41,200 nt of DNA from Clostridium sp. (lineage in GTDB: Bacteria; Bacillota; Clostridia; Oscillospirales; Ruminococcaceae), in contig JAMPFN010000015.1 in assembly GCA_023664445.1 (NCBI GenBank), positions 1-41,200 of the forward strand, written 5' to 3'. Positions 8,079-14,974 of the stretch are shown here, one piece after another (the first letter of the stretch is position 1; each line of letters starts with the position of its first letter). The position numbers and the translations under genes were made by a program. The notes below the pieces were generated by a model. The model saw only the letters and a list, made by a program, of their open reading frames with translations. It did no database searches and had not been told where the DNA came from.

Positions 8079-8192
8079 AGGGACACACTATAAAGTGTGT
8101 CCCTCAGCTTGTACCCAAACCTGTTTTTAAGAGGACGCTTTCACTTGCAAAGCGTCCCCTCTTTTAAAATAATCCACAGGATTATTTTAAAA
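8079..8192. terminator. Cluster of stem-loops between convergent genes
   Basis: An 11-bp perfect stem AGGGACACACT / AGTGTGTCCCT with loop ATAA (8079-8104), then a stem AAGAGGACGCTTT / AAAGCGTCCCCTCTT with a two-base bulge (8128-8163), then AAAATAATCC / GGATTATTTT around ACA(G). They lie between yigZ (+) and the tautomerase gene (-) and may stop transcription from both sides. The TTGCAAAGCGTCCC segment recurs at 35045-35058. Confidence 0.6.
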
Positions 8193-8229
8193 TTCACCCC
8201 TTGAAATGCGCTTCCAAGGCAAGGAATTT

Positions 8230-8293
8230 CGCTCTCTGCGGAGAGCGACCAAAGGCTCTGCCTTTGGAAACCGCAAGCCTTTGAAAAGGCTTG
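8230..8293. repeat. Three-hairpin GC-rich unit
   Basis: Three consecutive perfect hairpins: CGCTCTC-TGCG-GAGAGCG (8230-8247), CCAAAGGC-TCT-GCCTTTGG (8249-8267) and CAAGCCTT-TGAA-AAGGCTTG (8274-8293). The compact regular layout resembles REP/MITE-type intergenic repeats. The CCAAAGG and CCTTTGG words also occur in the GC-rich repeat at 1-95. Confidence 0.65.
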
Positions 8294-8341
8294 ACCTAAA
8301 CTTTATATTTTAAAAGATTTTTTCAGGAATATGCGCATATT

Positions 8342-8683
8342 TTAAAAATTCGATCCATTCCAGCCCCAATCGGACGTCGCCTCATATTTTACATATATCC
8401 TCGACTTATCGATTGAAAGATGCTTGTTTAAAATATCGCATATCTTCTCGGTCAAATTGTTAAATGCCGAGGAATTTGCGCTCCCGTAAACGCTGACTTC
8501 TACCATTGCCGCAGGAGAATCATCTCCTTTGAAATAAAGAATATGCTCGGGCTCGATCCCTACCATAAGCCAGCTTTCGGATTTGCCGGGAATCGCTGTT
8601 ATAGCCTGTCCGAGCGCGGATTTAATTGCGGTTTCGCTTTCCTTTGATACCGCTGCGTTTGTCATTACGTTAATAAATGGCAT
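8342..8683 (-). CDS. MIF-like (phenylpyruvate/dopachrome) tautomerase family protein
   Basis: A 113-residue member of the macrophage-migration-inhibitory-factor branch of the tautomerase superfamily. The start at MPFINVMTNAAV is set by GGAGG eight bases upstream and puts the catalytic proline at position 2, to be exposed after Met removal. Other family features are the central SWLMVGIEPEHILYFKG segment and a C-terminal RIYVKYEATSDWGWNGSNF, which matches the conserved MIF ending. The physiological substrate of bacterial members is generally unknown. A shorter 4-OT-type tautomerase lies elsewhere in the window (37678-37914). It is convergent with yigZ and 22 bp downstream of mscL on the same strand. 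Confidence 0.88.
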   Translation of the reverse strand: MPFINVMTNAAVSKESETAIKSALGQAITAIPGKSESWLMVGIEPEHILYFKGDDSPAAMVEVSVYGSANSSAFNNLTEKICDILNKHLSIDKSRIYVKYEATSDWGWNGSNF

Positions 8684-8705
8684 AATATTTACCTCCAAAT
8701 TTTGT

Positions 8706-9170
8706 TTATTCTTCCTTATTATCTGCTGTTTCTTCTTCCGTAATACCTGCCTGAAGCTTCAATAGATCACGAATTTCCGTAAGAATCTCTTCTTCCTTTG
8801 AGGGCTTTGGCTTTACGGTTTCTTTCTTGTGTACAAGGTTGATAAGCTTTACTATCACAAATACGCAGAAAGCCGTCAAAAAGAACGTTATGATCGCCTG
8901 AAGGAAATTTCCGATGTTTATGTACGGCTCATTTCCCCATGGGATAGTTATGCCGAGGCTTTTGAAGTTGATACCTGCAAGCACCATTCCGATTATAGGC
9001 ATCAGCATATCGTCAACAAGGGAATTTACAATTGAAGTAAACGCTCCGCCGACAATAACGCCGACTGCCATATCAAGCACGTTCCCTCTTGCGATAAATT
9101 TCTTGAATTCGCCGATTATGCCGGCTTTTTCTTTTATTGTTCCGGCAACATTTTTGATTTTTTCATCCAT
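8706..9170 (-). CDS. mscL: Large-conductance mechanosensitive channel
   Basis: MscL of 154 residues, an inner-membrane tension-gated emergency valve. The N-terminal helix leads to TM1 with FIARGNVLDMAVGVIVGGAF, followed by a periplasmic loop, TM2 (FLQAIITFFLTAFCVFVIVKL) and a charged cytoplasmic helix. The N-terminus is about 20 residues longer than usual because of a KNVAGTIKEKAGIIG stretch. The ATG at 9170 is preferred over one 12 bases upstream because GGAG sits 6 bases before it. The gene has a promoter at 9345-9372 and a leader of about 170 nt with pairing potential near the ribosome site. It may be co-transcribed with the tautomerase gene. Confidence 0.95.
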   Translation of the reverse strand: MDEKIKNVAGTIKEKAGIIGEFKKFIARGNVLDMAVGVIVGGAFTSIVNSLVDDMLMPIIGMVLAGINFKSLGITIPWGNEPYINIGNFLQAIITFFLTAFCVFVIVKLINLVHKKETVKPKPSKEEEILTEIRDLLKLQAGITEEETADNKEE

Positions 9171-9182
9171 TTTAAACTCCAT

Positions 9183-9300
9183 TCTGCCGCTTTCAGAATC
9201 AGTATAAACAGAAATGAAAATCTCCTAAGCGGCAATGGGGATTTCCGACATATTTTGCTGTCGTTTTACGGCGACAGAACGCCGATTCAGGTATGAACCG
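9183..9300 (-). promoter_or_regulatory. Structured 5' leader of mscL (uncharacterised)
   Basis: Read on the minus strand, the leader holds CGGCG-TTCTGT-CGCCG overlapping CTGTCG-CCGTAAAA-CGACAG, and a GCCGCTT (plus 9227-9233) that can pair with AAGCGGC (plus 9184-9190) just upstream of the ribosome site. ATTCTG / CAGAAT also flank that segment. No known riboswitch consensus was recognised. Confidence 0.35.
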
Positions 9301-9344
9301 GCTATAAGGAAGTACATTTCTGATACTTCTTGCATAAATCATTT

Positions 9345-9372
9345 ATCTTATTGTATCATATATTTGTGTCAA
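9345..9372 (-). promoter_or_regulatory. Promoter of mscL
   Basis: Minus-strand TTGACA (plus 9367-9372) and TAAGAT (plus 9345-9350) with 16-bp spacing, about 175 bp upstream of mscL. Confidence 0.55.
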
Positions 9373-9530
9373 ATGCAATATTTTTTTGCACCATATCGGA
9401 GATTTTTATATTTTTTTGTTGTACATTTTGTGAATATTTACTGAAAACTTGTCAAAGGGTATTTCCTTTTTTTGAGATATGTGATATAATAAATGTAAAC
9501 ACTTATTATCTTTATCTAAAGTCCTTGCAG

Positions 9531-9748
9531 ATACGCAAATCAATTTTGAGAAGCTTATGGGGGACGCTGTCCCCCAACCCCTGCCAAAGGGAATGATTCC
9601 CTTTGGAAACCTCATGATTTTTTATAATACTACCCAAAGGTAGTATTATAAAAAATGCGAGTACCCACATAGAACATTCCTGGCAAAGATCGGGAGATAA
9701 AGCACCTCAAAATTCTGAAAATTAAATTGTATGAACATCATTAATAAA
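9531..9748. mobile_element. GC-rich repeat inserted within copy A
   Basis: In copy C the sequence GCAGA continues straight into TTATAGTTG; in copy A about 215 bp separate the two halves. The inserted segment starts with an inverted copy of the repeat at 1-95 (AAGCTTATGGGGGACGCTGT..., palindrome CCAAAGGGAAT / ATTCCCTTTGG). It also contains a 17-bp perfect hairpin at 9618-9655 (TTTTTTATAATACTACC, loop CAAA). No transposase is encoded. Confidence 0.65.
9618..9655. terminator. Terminator-like perfect hairpin inside the insertion
   Basis: Stem TTTTTTATAATACTACC (9618-9634), loop CAAA, complementary arm 9639-9655. A- and T-rich ends make it terminator-like on both strands. On the plus strand it would stop transcripts from the copy A promoter before they reach the VanY-type gene. 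Confidence 0.5.
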
Positions 9749-10011
9749 CTATAATTGTTGAATGGTAAAGTTTATCATTTACAGTCCCCGACTATAAAGA
9801 TAGTCATTATCTGTCGCTCCTGCGACTCACAGCATAAGCTGTGCCGGAGCGGAAGCTTGATTTTCTTTGGTTCGTTTCCTGCCCCAAGGCAAGAACTGAA
9901 CATACGCATTGCATATAGCAAAATTTAAAGACGATAACATTAACATATTGCATATTCTATCCAAATATTGTCAAAGATAAAAAACATAACTTATGAAAGG
10001 ACAGACAAAAT

Positions 10012-11145
10012 ATGGGAGTTACAAAACAGGAGGGTCAGAAGCAATACGCTATAAAGCGCGCCGTCGATATTGCGTTGGCGGTTTTGCTTATAATTATAGC
10101 TGTGTTTGCAGTTAAAATAATTAAAAAAGATTTCACAAAGATAGACCAGACGCCTAAATCAGACAACACTCTTATCTCCTCCGAAGGGAATACGGATACT
10201 CCGTCGGATCAGTCTATTTTTGTTTCGGAAGCAATTGGCAATGAAACGGTTAATCATGGTCCTTTGATCCTCGTAAACGGCAGTACGGAATATAAGTGGA
10301 ACGAGGATGGACTGAAAAGCTTAATGGAGGTTCTGAACGAGGACGGTACGGACAGCTATTCCGTTATCGACAATGATGTAAAAGCGAGGGCGGTCGCCGC
10401 TGCCGCAATGAACAATATGCTTAAAGCGTTCAGCAAAGAAACAGGGCATAAGGATATTCGTATCGACAGCGCTTACCGCTCAGTTGCCGAACAGCAGTCG
10501 ATATACGATAATGCCGCAGACAAATCCACTGCGTCCGAACCCGGATTCAGCGACTATCATACTGGATATTCCATTGACCTCAACGTAGTAGACGAGGAAG
10601 GCAACAGCCTTGATTTCGACGCCGAGGGCGATTACGAATGGTTTAAGGACAATTGTCACAAATACGGTTTTGTTTTCAGATTTCCCGAAGGAAAAGAAGA
10701 AATGACGGGTCAAAGCTACCGTCCATGGCATTTCAGATATGTCGGACCTGTACATGCTTCATATATGAAAGAAAAAAATCTCTGTCTTGAAGAATATATA
10801 AATACGCTTAAATCATATCCTTACAGCGAAAATCATCTTGAAGCGTCTGACGCGAATGGAAATAAGTATGAGATATATTACTATGCGGCTGATTTTTCAA
10901 CTGCGCTGACGTCGGTCGCAGTCCCTTCCGAATCGGAATATGAGATATCGGGCAACAATTCTGACGGTTTCATTATTACAATACCGCTCAAGGATTCTTC
11001 GGCAGTCTCGCCTGAATCGTCTGAAGCTTCAGGAGAAGCGCCGTCCGAGGGCGATATTTCCAAGGAAACAGAGAATAAAGACGCGGCGGAAGCCCCCGAA
11101 AATGATGACGAATCCGCTCCCGAAGGAAACGATGCCGAAGAATAG
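10012..11145 (+). CDS. Membrane-anchored VanY-type D-Ala-D-Ala carboxypeptidase (M15 family)
   Basis: A 377-residue protein with one N-terminal transmembrane helix (about 18-38) and an extracellular peptidase M15B/VanY domain (about 120-265). Zinc-site residues are H183 and D189 in the SDYHTGYSIDLNV motif and H240 in RPWHFRYVG; RIDSAYRSVAEQQSIYD is the typical upstream segment. The predicted role is trimming the terminal D-Ala of peptidoglycan stem peptides. The C-terminal 45 residues are Ser/Glu/Asp-rich and look disordered. AAAGGAC precedes the ATG. Copy A of the leader repeat lies 95 bp upstream. No vancomycin-resistance genes are nearby, so a housekeeping wall role is more likely than resistance. 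Confidence 0.88.
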   Translation: MGVTKQEGQKQYAIKRAVDIALAVLLIIIAVFAVKIIKKDFTKIDQTPKSDNTLISSEGNTDTPSDQSIFVSEAIGNETVNHGPLILVNGSTEYKWNEDGLKSLMEVLNEDGTDSYSVIDNDVKARAVAAAAMNNMLKAFSKETGHKDIRIDSAYRSVAEQQSIYDNAADKSTASEPGFSDYHTGYSIDLNVVDEEGNSLDFDAEGDYEWFKDNCHKYGFVFRFPEGKEEMTGQSYRPWHFRYVGPVHASYMKEKNLCLEEYINTLKSYPYSENHLEASDANGNKYEIYYYAADFSTALTSVAVPSESEYEISGNNSDGFIITIPLKDSSAVSPESSEASGEAPSEGDISKETENKDAAEAPENDDESAPEGNDAEE

Positions 11146-11166
11146 TAAAAAAAATTCAAAATTATG

Positions 11167-11195
11167 TTGCATTTTTTTGGGATCTGTGTTATAAT
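11167..11195 (+). promoter_or_regulatory. Promoter of secG
   Basis: TTGCAT (11167-11172) and TATAAT (11190-11195), 17-bp spacing, 48 bp before the secG ATG. Confidence 0.75.
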
Positions 11196-11243
11196 TACTT
11201 TAGTGTGTTATTATGACTTGATTTAATGGAGGAATTATTAAAA

Positions 11244-11501
11244 ATGAATGTATTTGAGATCATCGGAGGCGTTTTGCTGATAATTACATGCGTACTCGCC
11301 GTTATTCTTTGTTTGTTACAGGATACTAAGCAGCAGCAGAATATGACATCTGCTATCACAGGCGGCGCAAACGACTCGTTCTATGAGAAAAACGAGGGCA
11401 GAACAAAGGAAGCTATCCTCAAAAAAATTACAACAGTCTTGTTGGTGGTATTTTTTATACTTACTATCGCTGTTAACGCAATTATTAAATTTGTCGATTA
11501 A
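11244..11501 (+). CDS. secG: Preprotein translocase subunit SecG
   Basis: An 85-residue protein with two transmembrane helices (about 4-24 and 60-82) joined by a polar loop QDTKQQQNMTSAITGGANDSF, which matches the conserved SecG loop. SecG assists SecYE in protein export. The ATG at 11244 (MNVFEIIGG) is chosen because GGAGGAA at 11228-11234 lies upstream; the earlier in-frame ATG overlaps that ribosome site. It is followed by rnr, the classic Firmicute secG-rnr order, but a split terminator and inserted element lie between them. Confidence 0.93.
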   Translation: MNVFEIIGGVLLIITCVLAVILCLLQDTKQQQNMTSAITGGANDSFYEKNEGRTKEAILKKITTVLLVVFFILTIAVNAIIKFVD

Positions 11502-11508
11502 GAATTAC

Positions 11509-11711
11509 GTCCTGTGAGACCATTTTAGAGCCTGTTCATTATCTTTTTATATGGATTTTTGAGCGTAATTTTGTTGGTGAGAAGGAAGTTTTTCGCAGGG
11601 ATACTTGTGTATTGTAAGAAAAACTGATACCGTTCAGCAGCAGGATTCACGAAAAACGTATAAATCAAAGATAATGAACAGGCTTTTATATTCCGTCTTG
11701 CGGGACTTTTT
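11509..11711 (+). terminator. secG terminator with a repeat inserted in its loop
   Basis: Left arm GTCCTGTGAGAC (11509-11520) pairs along all 12 positions with right arm GTCTTGCGGGAC (11695-11706), using three G-U pairs, and TTTTT follows (11707-11711). The loop is now 174 nt because the element at 11529-11684 lies within it; the residual loop without it would be short. Confidence 0.7.
11529..11684. mobile_element. 156-bp MITE-like element
   Basis: Perfect 18-bp terminal inverted repeats, AGCCTGTTCATTATCTTT (11529-11546) and its complement (11667-11684), bound a non-coding 120-bp interior. The flanks TTTTA and TTTA could contain a short target duplication but the exact boundary is ambiguous. 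No transposase is present. Short size, perfect ends and no ORF fit a non-autonomous element. Confidence 0.75.
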
Positions 11712-11728
11712 ATTTGCGAGGACAAAAA

Positions 11729-13879
11729 ATGAGTAAAAAAAATGAAAAAAAATTCAGCGGCGACAAATATTCCGCTGAAAATTACCGCAATAAAATACTG
11801 ACATTTCTTATGAAATCAGGAAAAAAGCCCATACCGCTGAAAGAACTTGCGGCAAAATGCAGAAGCTCAAAGGGAAACAGACAAAATTTCATATCCGCTG
11901 TGAATGAGCTTATCACATCGGGAGAGATATTCGAGCTTAAAAGAGGGTTTGTCAAAACCGAGATAATGGGATACTTCACCGCAAAAATATCAAGACTTAA
12001 CCGTACTTTCGGCTTTATGGAAAGGTGTGACGGCAAAGAGGAAATTTTCGTTCCCGGAAAATTTCTCTCGGGTGCGATGCCGGGCGATATCGTTTTGGCA
12101 AACTATATCAAATCGCGTTCGGGAAGTCCCGAGGGAGAAGTAATAGATATTTTAAAGCCTGCCGACGCAAGCCTTTCGGGAATAATCGTCGAAAGCGACG
12201 GTATGCAGTATTTTCTTGCCGATTCCATGTCAAAAACGCCTGTCGCGATTATTCCGGGCGACGCGGTATACAAAACGGGCGACAAAGTTTTGGCACAAAT
12301 AATATTCAGAGGCAAACGGCATGCCGAACATAAGGCAAGGGTGGTCATGAGCTTCGGCAGCGCTTTGAGGGCGTCAGCCTGCGCCGAAGCGATAATCGCC
12401 GAAAACGATGTTGTTCCCGATTTTCCGGAAAACGTTTTGCATGAAGCCAAAAAGCTTTCTGCGGCGGGGATATGGGAGGACGATTTCAAGGACAGACTCG
12501 ACCTGCGCGGCGAGATAATTTTCACGATCGACGGCGCGGAATCAAAAGACCTTGACGACGCGGTATCGCTTGAACGCACGTCAAACGGCTATACGCTCGG
12601 CGTACACATTGCCGATGTTTCCCACTATGTCAAGGGTAACAGCCCTCTCGACAAGGAAGCGCTTGAAAGAGGAACGAGCATTTACTATGCCGATAAAGTA
12701 ATACCGATGCTGCCAAAAGAGCTTTCAAACGGTATCTGTTCGCTCAATCCCGATGAAAACAGGCTTACATTTTCGGCAATAATGAATCTTACTTCGGACG
12801 GTATGCTGAAGGATTTCAAATTCGTGAAATCGGTCATACGCTCACGGGTAAAGGGCGTGTATTCCGAGATAAATTCACTGCTTGACGGATCGGCAAATGA
12901 TGAAATAAAGGAAAAATATTCCGGACTTTGGGACACCATAAAGCTAATGGACGAGCTTGCGGATATTCTCATCGCAAACCGAAGAAAAAGAGGCGCGCCC
13001 GAAATCGAAACCTCCGAAAGCAAGCTTATTGTCGAGGACGACGTCTGCAAGGGCGTATGCCCCAGAACAAGAGGCAAAAGCGAAATGATAATCGAAGAAT
13101 TCATGCTGACCGCAAATGAAGCCGCCGCAAGACTTGCAAAGGAAAAAGAAACGCCGTTCGTTTATCGTGTACATGAAGCTCCGTCCCCCGAAAAGATAAC
13201 CGCTCTCAAGGACGGCTTAAAGCGTCTTAACGTTCAGTACCCGTCGTTTACCGAAGCAAAGCCCTCGCATCTGGCGGAAATACTTGAAAACGCCAAGGAT
13301 AAACCGGTATATCCTGTGGTAAATATGATGACGCTGCGTTCTATGGCAAAGGCAAAATATGAGCCTGAACCAAAAGGTCATTTCGGGCTTGCGCTCGAGG
13401 ATTACGCGCACTTTACTTCCCCGATAAGGCGTTATCCCGATCTTGCGATACACAGGATACTTTCCGATATCATAATCGGAGCCGACAAAGAATGGCTTGA
13501 CAAAAGGTATTCGGGATTCGTTCAGAGAGCCTCTAACCGCTCCACCGAAACTGAAATAAGAGCCATGAATATCGAACGCGATTGCGAGGACTGCTATAAG
13601 GCGGAATACATGCAACAGCATTTGGGCGAAGTATTTGAGGGAATTATTTCAAGCGTGACTGAATTCGGCTTTTACGTTGAGCTTCCGAACACTATAGAAG
13701 GGCTTGTTCATATAAATACGCTTCCCGAAGGACATTACATCTACGACGGATATTTCAGCATCGCCGACGAATACGGCGGCATGTCATTTACCGTCGGCGA
13801 CAAGGTGAGCGTTATGTGCGCGGAGGCTGACGTGAATTCCGGTAAAATAGATTTTGAGATCGAAAACAGCAAAGAGTAA
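11729..13879 (+). CDS. rnr: Ribonuclease R
   Basis: A 716-residue 3'-to-5' exoribonuclease of the RNB/RNase R family, degrading structured RNA in the cytosol. Order: N-terminal helix-turn-helix-like segment (about 15-75), two cold-shock domains (about 80-235), the RNB catalytic domain with D274, D276 and D277 in the GAESKDLDDAV motif, and a C-terminal S1 domain (GEVFEGIISSVTEFGFYVEL, about 640-715). The ATG at 11729 is set by GAGGA six bases upstream. It follows secG as in many Firmicutes, but the smpB gene often found next is absent and a lipoprotein gene follows after 15 bp. Confidence 0.95.
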   Translation: MSKKNEKKFSGDKYSAENYRNKILTFLMKSGKKPIPLKELAAKCRSSKGNRQNFISAVNELITSGEIFELKRGFVKTEIMGYFTAKISRLNRTFGFMERCDGKEEIFVPGKFLSGAMPGDIVLANYIKSRSGSPEGEVIDILKPADASLSGIIVESDGMQYFLADSMSKTPVAIIPGDAVYKTGDKVLAQIIFRGKRHAEHKARVVMSFGSALRASACAEAIIAENDVVPDFPENVLHEAKKLSAAGIWEDDFKDRLDLRGEIIFTIDGAESKDLDDAVSLERTSNGYTLGVHIADVSHYVKGNSPLDKEALERGTSIYYADKVIPMLPKELSNGICSLNPDENRLTFSAIMNLTSDGMLKDFKFVKSVIRSRVKGVYSEINSLLDGSANDEIKEKYSGLWDTIKLMDELADILIANRRKRGAPEIETSESKLIVEDDVCKGVCPRTRGKSEMIIEEFMLTANEAAARLAKEKETPFVYRVHEAPSPEKITALKDGLKRLNVQYPSFTEAKPSHLAEILENAKDKPVYPVVNMMTLRSMAKAKYEPEPKGHFGLALEDYAHFTSPIRRYPDLAIHRILSDIIIGADKEWLDKRYSGFVQRASNRSTETEIRAMNIERDCEDCYKAEYMQQHLGEVFEGIISSVTEFGFYVELPNTIEGLVHINTLPEGHYIYDGYFSIADEYGGMSFTVGDKVSVMCAEADVNSGKIDFEIENSKE

Positions 13880-13894
13880 AAAAAGGAGAAACAA

Positions 13895-14686
13895 ATGAAA
13901 AAGACAACTATTTTAATTTTGACAGCATTGGCATTGCTTTCGGCGTCGGGCTGCAACAAGGAAAATCAGGCACAGACAGAAATCACGGACAAATCGTCAA
14001 ATATTTCTGCGGAAGCCGACAGTAAGGACGATAATTCATCAGAAAACGACGCAAAAAAACCTACGGATAAAAAAATCGACGCCACCGCTCCGAAAAAAGA
14101 TTCCTATCTCAATGACAAAAACGATGACGATAATAACAGCACAGATGATAATGACGATTCATACGACGACAGTGATGACTATAATGACGGCAGCTACGAC
14201 GGAAATTATGACAACGACGTCAATGCGGTGATTGAACCCGATGATACTGACAACGCGTATGAAATTTATCAGAATGCAGTCAGCATGTATGAAAGCGTTC
14301 TTTACCGCTGTCCGTTTGATCTTGACTACGACAGCGAGACCTCGGACGGTATGGTTGCGATAAATGACCCGAATATTTCAAGCATTGACGATGTGGCTGA
14401 ATATTACTGCAATGTTTTCAGCGAACCCGACAGCTATATCTACGACCGATACAGCGAATCCGACGGTACGGTATATTACAGGGACGCCGGAAAAGGCAGG
14501 AACATATACTACAGCGGCACAGATCTTGAATATGTTTCGGGCGACGGCGAACGCATGACCTACAATGCGGTTTCTCATTATAAAAACCCCGATACAGGCG
14601 AAGCTCAGGAGGACGAAACCGCCTCTTTTACTATTGTAAAAACGGAAAACGGCTACAAGGTCGAGGAATTTGATTATCCGAGGTGA
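13895..14686 (+). CDS. Predicted lipoprotein with Asp/Asn-rich low-complexity linker
   Basis: A 263-residue protein with a lipoprotein signal peptide; the lipobox is SASGC with C20 as the lipidated residue. Residues about 28-110 are low-complexity and strongly acidic (repeated DD, DN, DS pairs, GSYDGNYDND), likely an extended tether or cation-binding spacer. The C-terminal domain (about 115-263) has Tyr-rich strands (YEIYQNAVSMYESVLYRCPF, YRDAGKGRNIYYSGT) and no family I recognise. AAAGGAG precedes the ATG, 15 bp after rnr, so it may be co-transcribed with it. Function unknown. Confidence 0.8.
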   Translation: MKKTTILILTALALLSASGCNKENQAQTEITDKSSNISAEADSKDDNSSENDAKKPTDKKIDATAPKKDSYLNDKNDDDNNSTDDNDDSYDDSDDYNDGSYDGNYDNDVNAVIEPDDTDNAYEIYQNAVSMYESVLYRCPFDLDYDSETSDGMVAINDPNISSIDDVAEYYCNVFSEPDSYIYDRYSESDGTVYYRDAGKGRNIYYSGTDLEYVSGDGERMTYNAVSHYKNPDTGEAQEDETASFTIVKTENGYKVEEFDYPR

Positions 14687-14779
14687 TCGGCTTTTCGTCA
14701 TACTGCATAAAAAATTAAATTTACATGTCCCAAAAACAGCAAGCATAGCGTATTTGCTGTATTTATGCGATATTTGCTA

Positions 14780-14808
14780 TTGTGTTTTTTAAAGAACCAT
14801 GTTATAAT
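14780..14808 (+). promoter_or_regulatory. Promoter of the signal-peptidase-like gene, with long leader
   Basis: TTGTGT (14780-14785) and TATAAT (14803-14808), 17-bp spacing. The resulting leader is about 160 nt and contains nested complementary words (AGAGT / ACTCT and AGTAT / ATACT between about 14868 and 14922). The rest of the 14687-14974 gap shows nothing I can identify. Confidence 0.6.
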
Positions 14809-14974
14809 AATGCTGTGAGAATTGGGAGAGCATGTTGTTTTAGGCAGGTTTTACTTGCTTCATCCATAAGAGTCCGTTCAGTATCTTTCTGCACACGCAA
14901 AAAATACTAAACATACTCTAATTAAAGGCGACATCAAACAAAAATGATAAACAAATATTTCCGGAGGAAAAAAT

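Larger units (their letters stand above)
9485..9916 (+). repeat. Promoter-leader repeat family, copy A (interrupted)
   Basis: Copy A comprises TATAAT (9485-9490) inside a 24-bp dyad (9486-9509), the block AAAGTCCTTGCAGA (9518-9531), then after an insertion the continuation TATAATTGTTGAATGG (9749-9764). Hairpins follow: H1 GACTAT-AAAG-ATAGTC (9790-9805), H2 GCTCC...GGAGC with inner ACAGC-ATAA-GCTGT (9816-9850) and H3 GTTCG...TGAAC (9870-9901), then ATACGCATTGCATAT. Copies B and C are at 27852-28091 and 38320-38557. Copy A points at the VanY-type gene at 10012. Its -35 is poor (a TTGTCA lies 30 bp upstream of the -10), unlike in B and C. Confidence 0.85.

Noticed and set aside
9183..9300. Cyclic-di-AMP (ydaO-type) or magnesium (M-box) riboswitch before mscL
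   Set aside because: The conserved core sequences of these classes could not be found in the leader.
9485..9916. 6S RNA, prompted by the AAAGTCCTTG start
   Set aside because: 6S RNA is one long rod with a central bubble. This element has separate side-by-side hairpins and three copies within 30 kb.
14868..14922. Relative of the 11529-11684 element (GTCCGTTCAGTATCTTT resembles its end)
   Set aside because: Only a partial match to one end and no matching second end; more likely a local leader structure.
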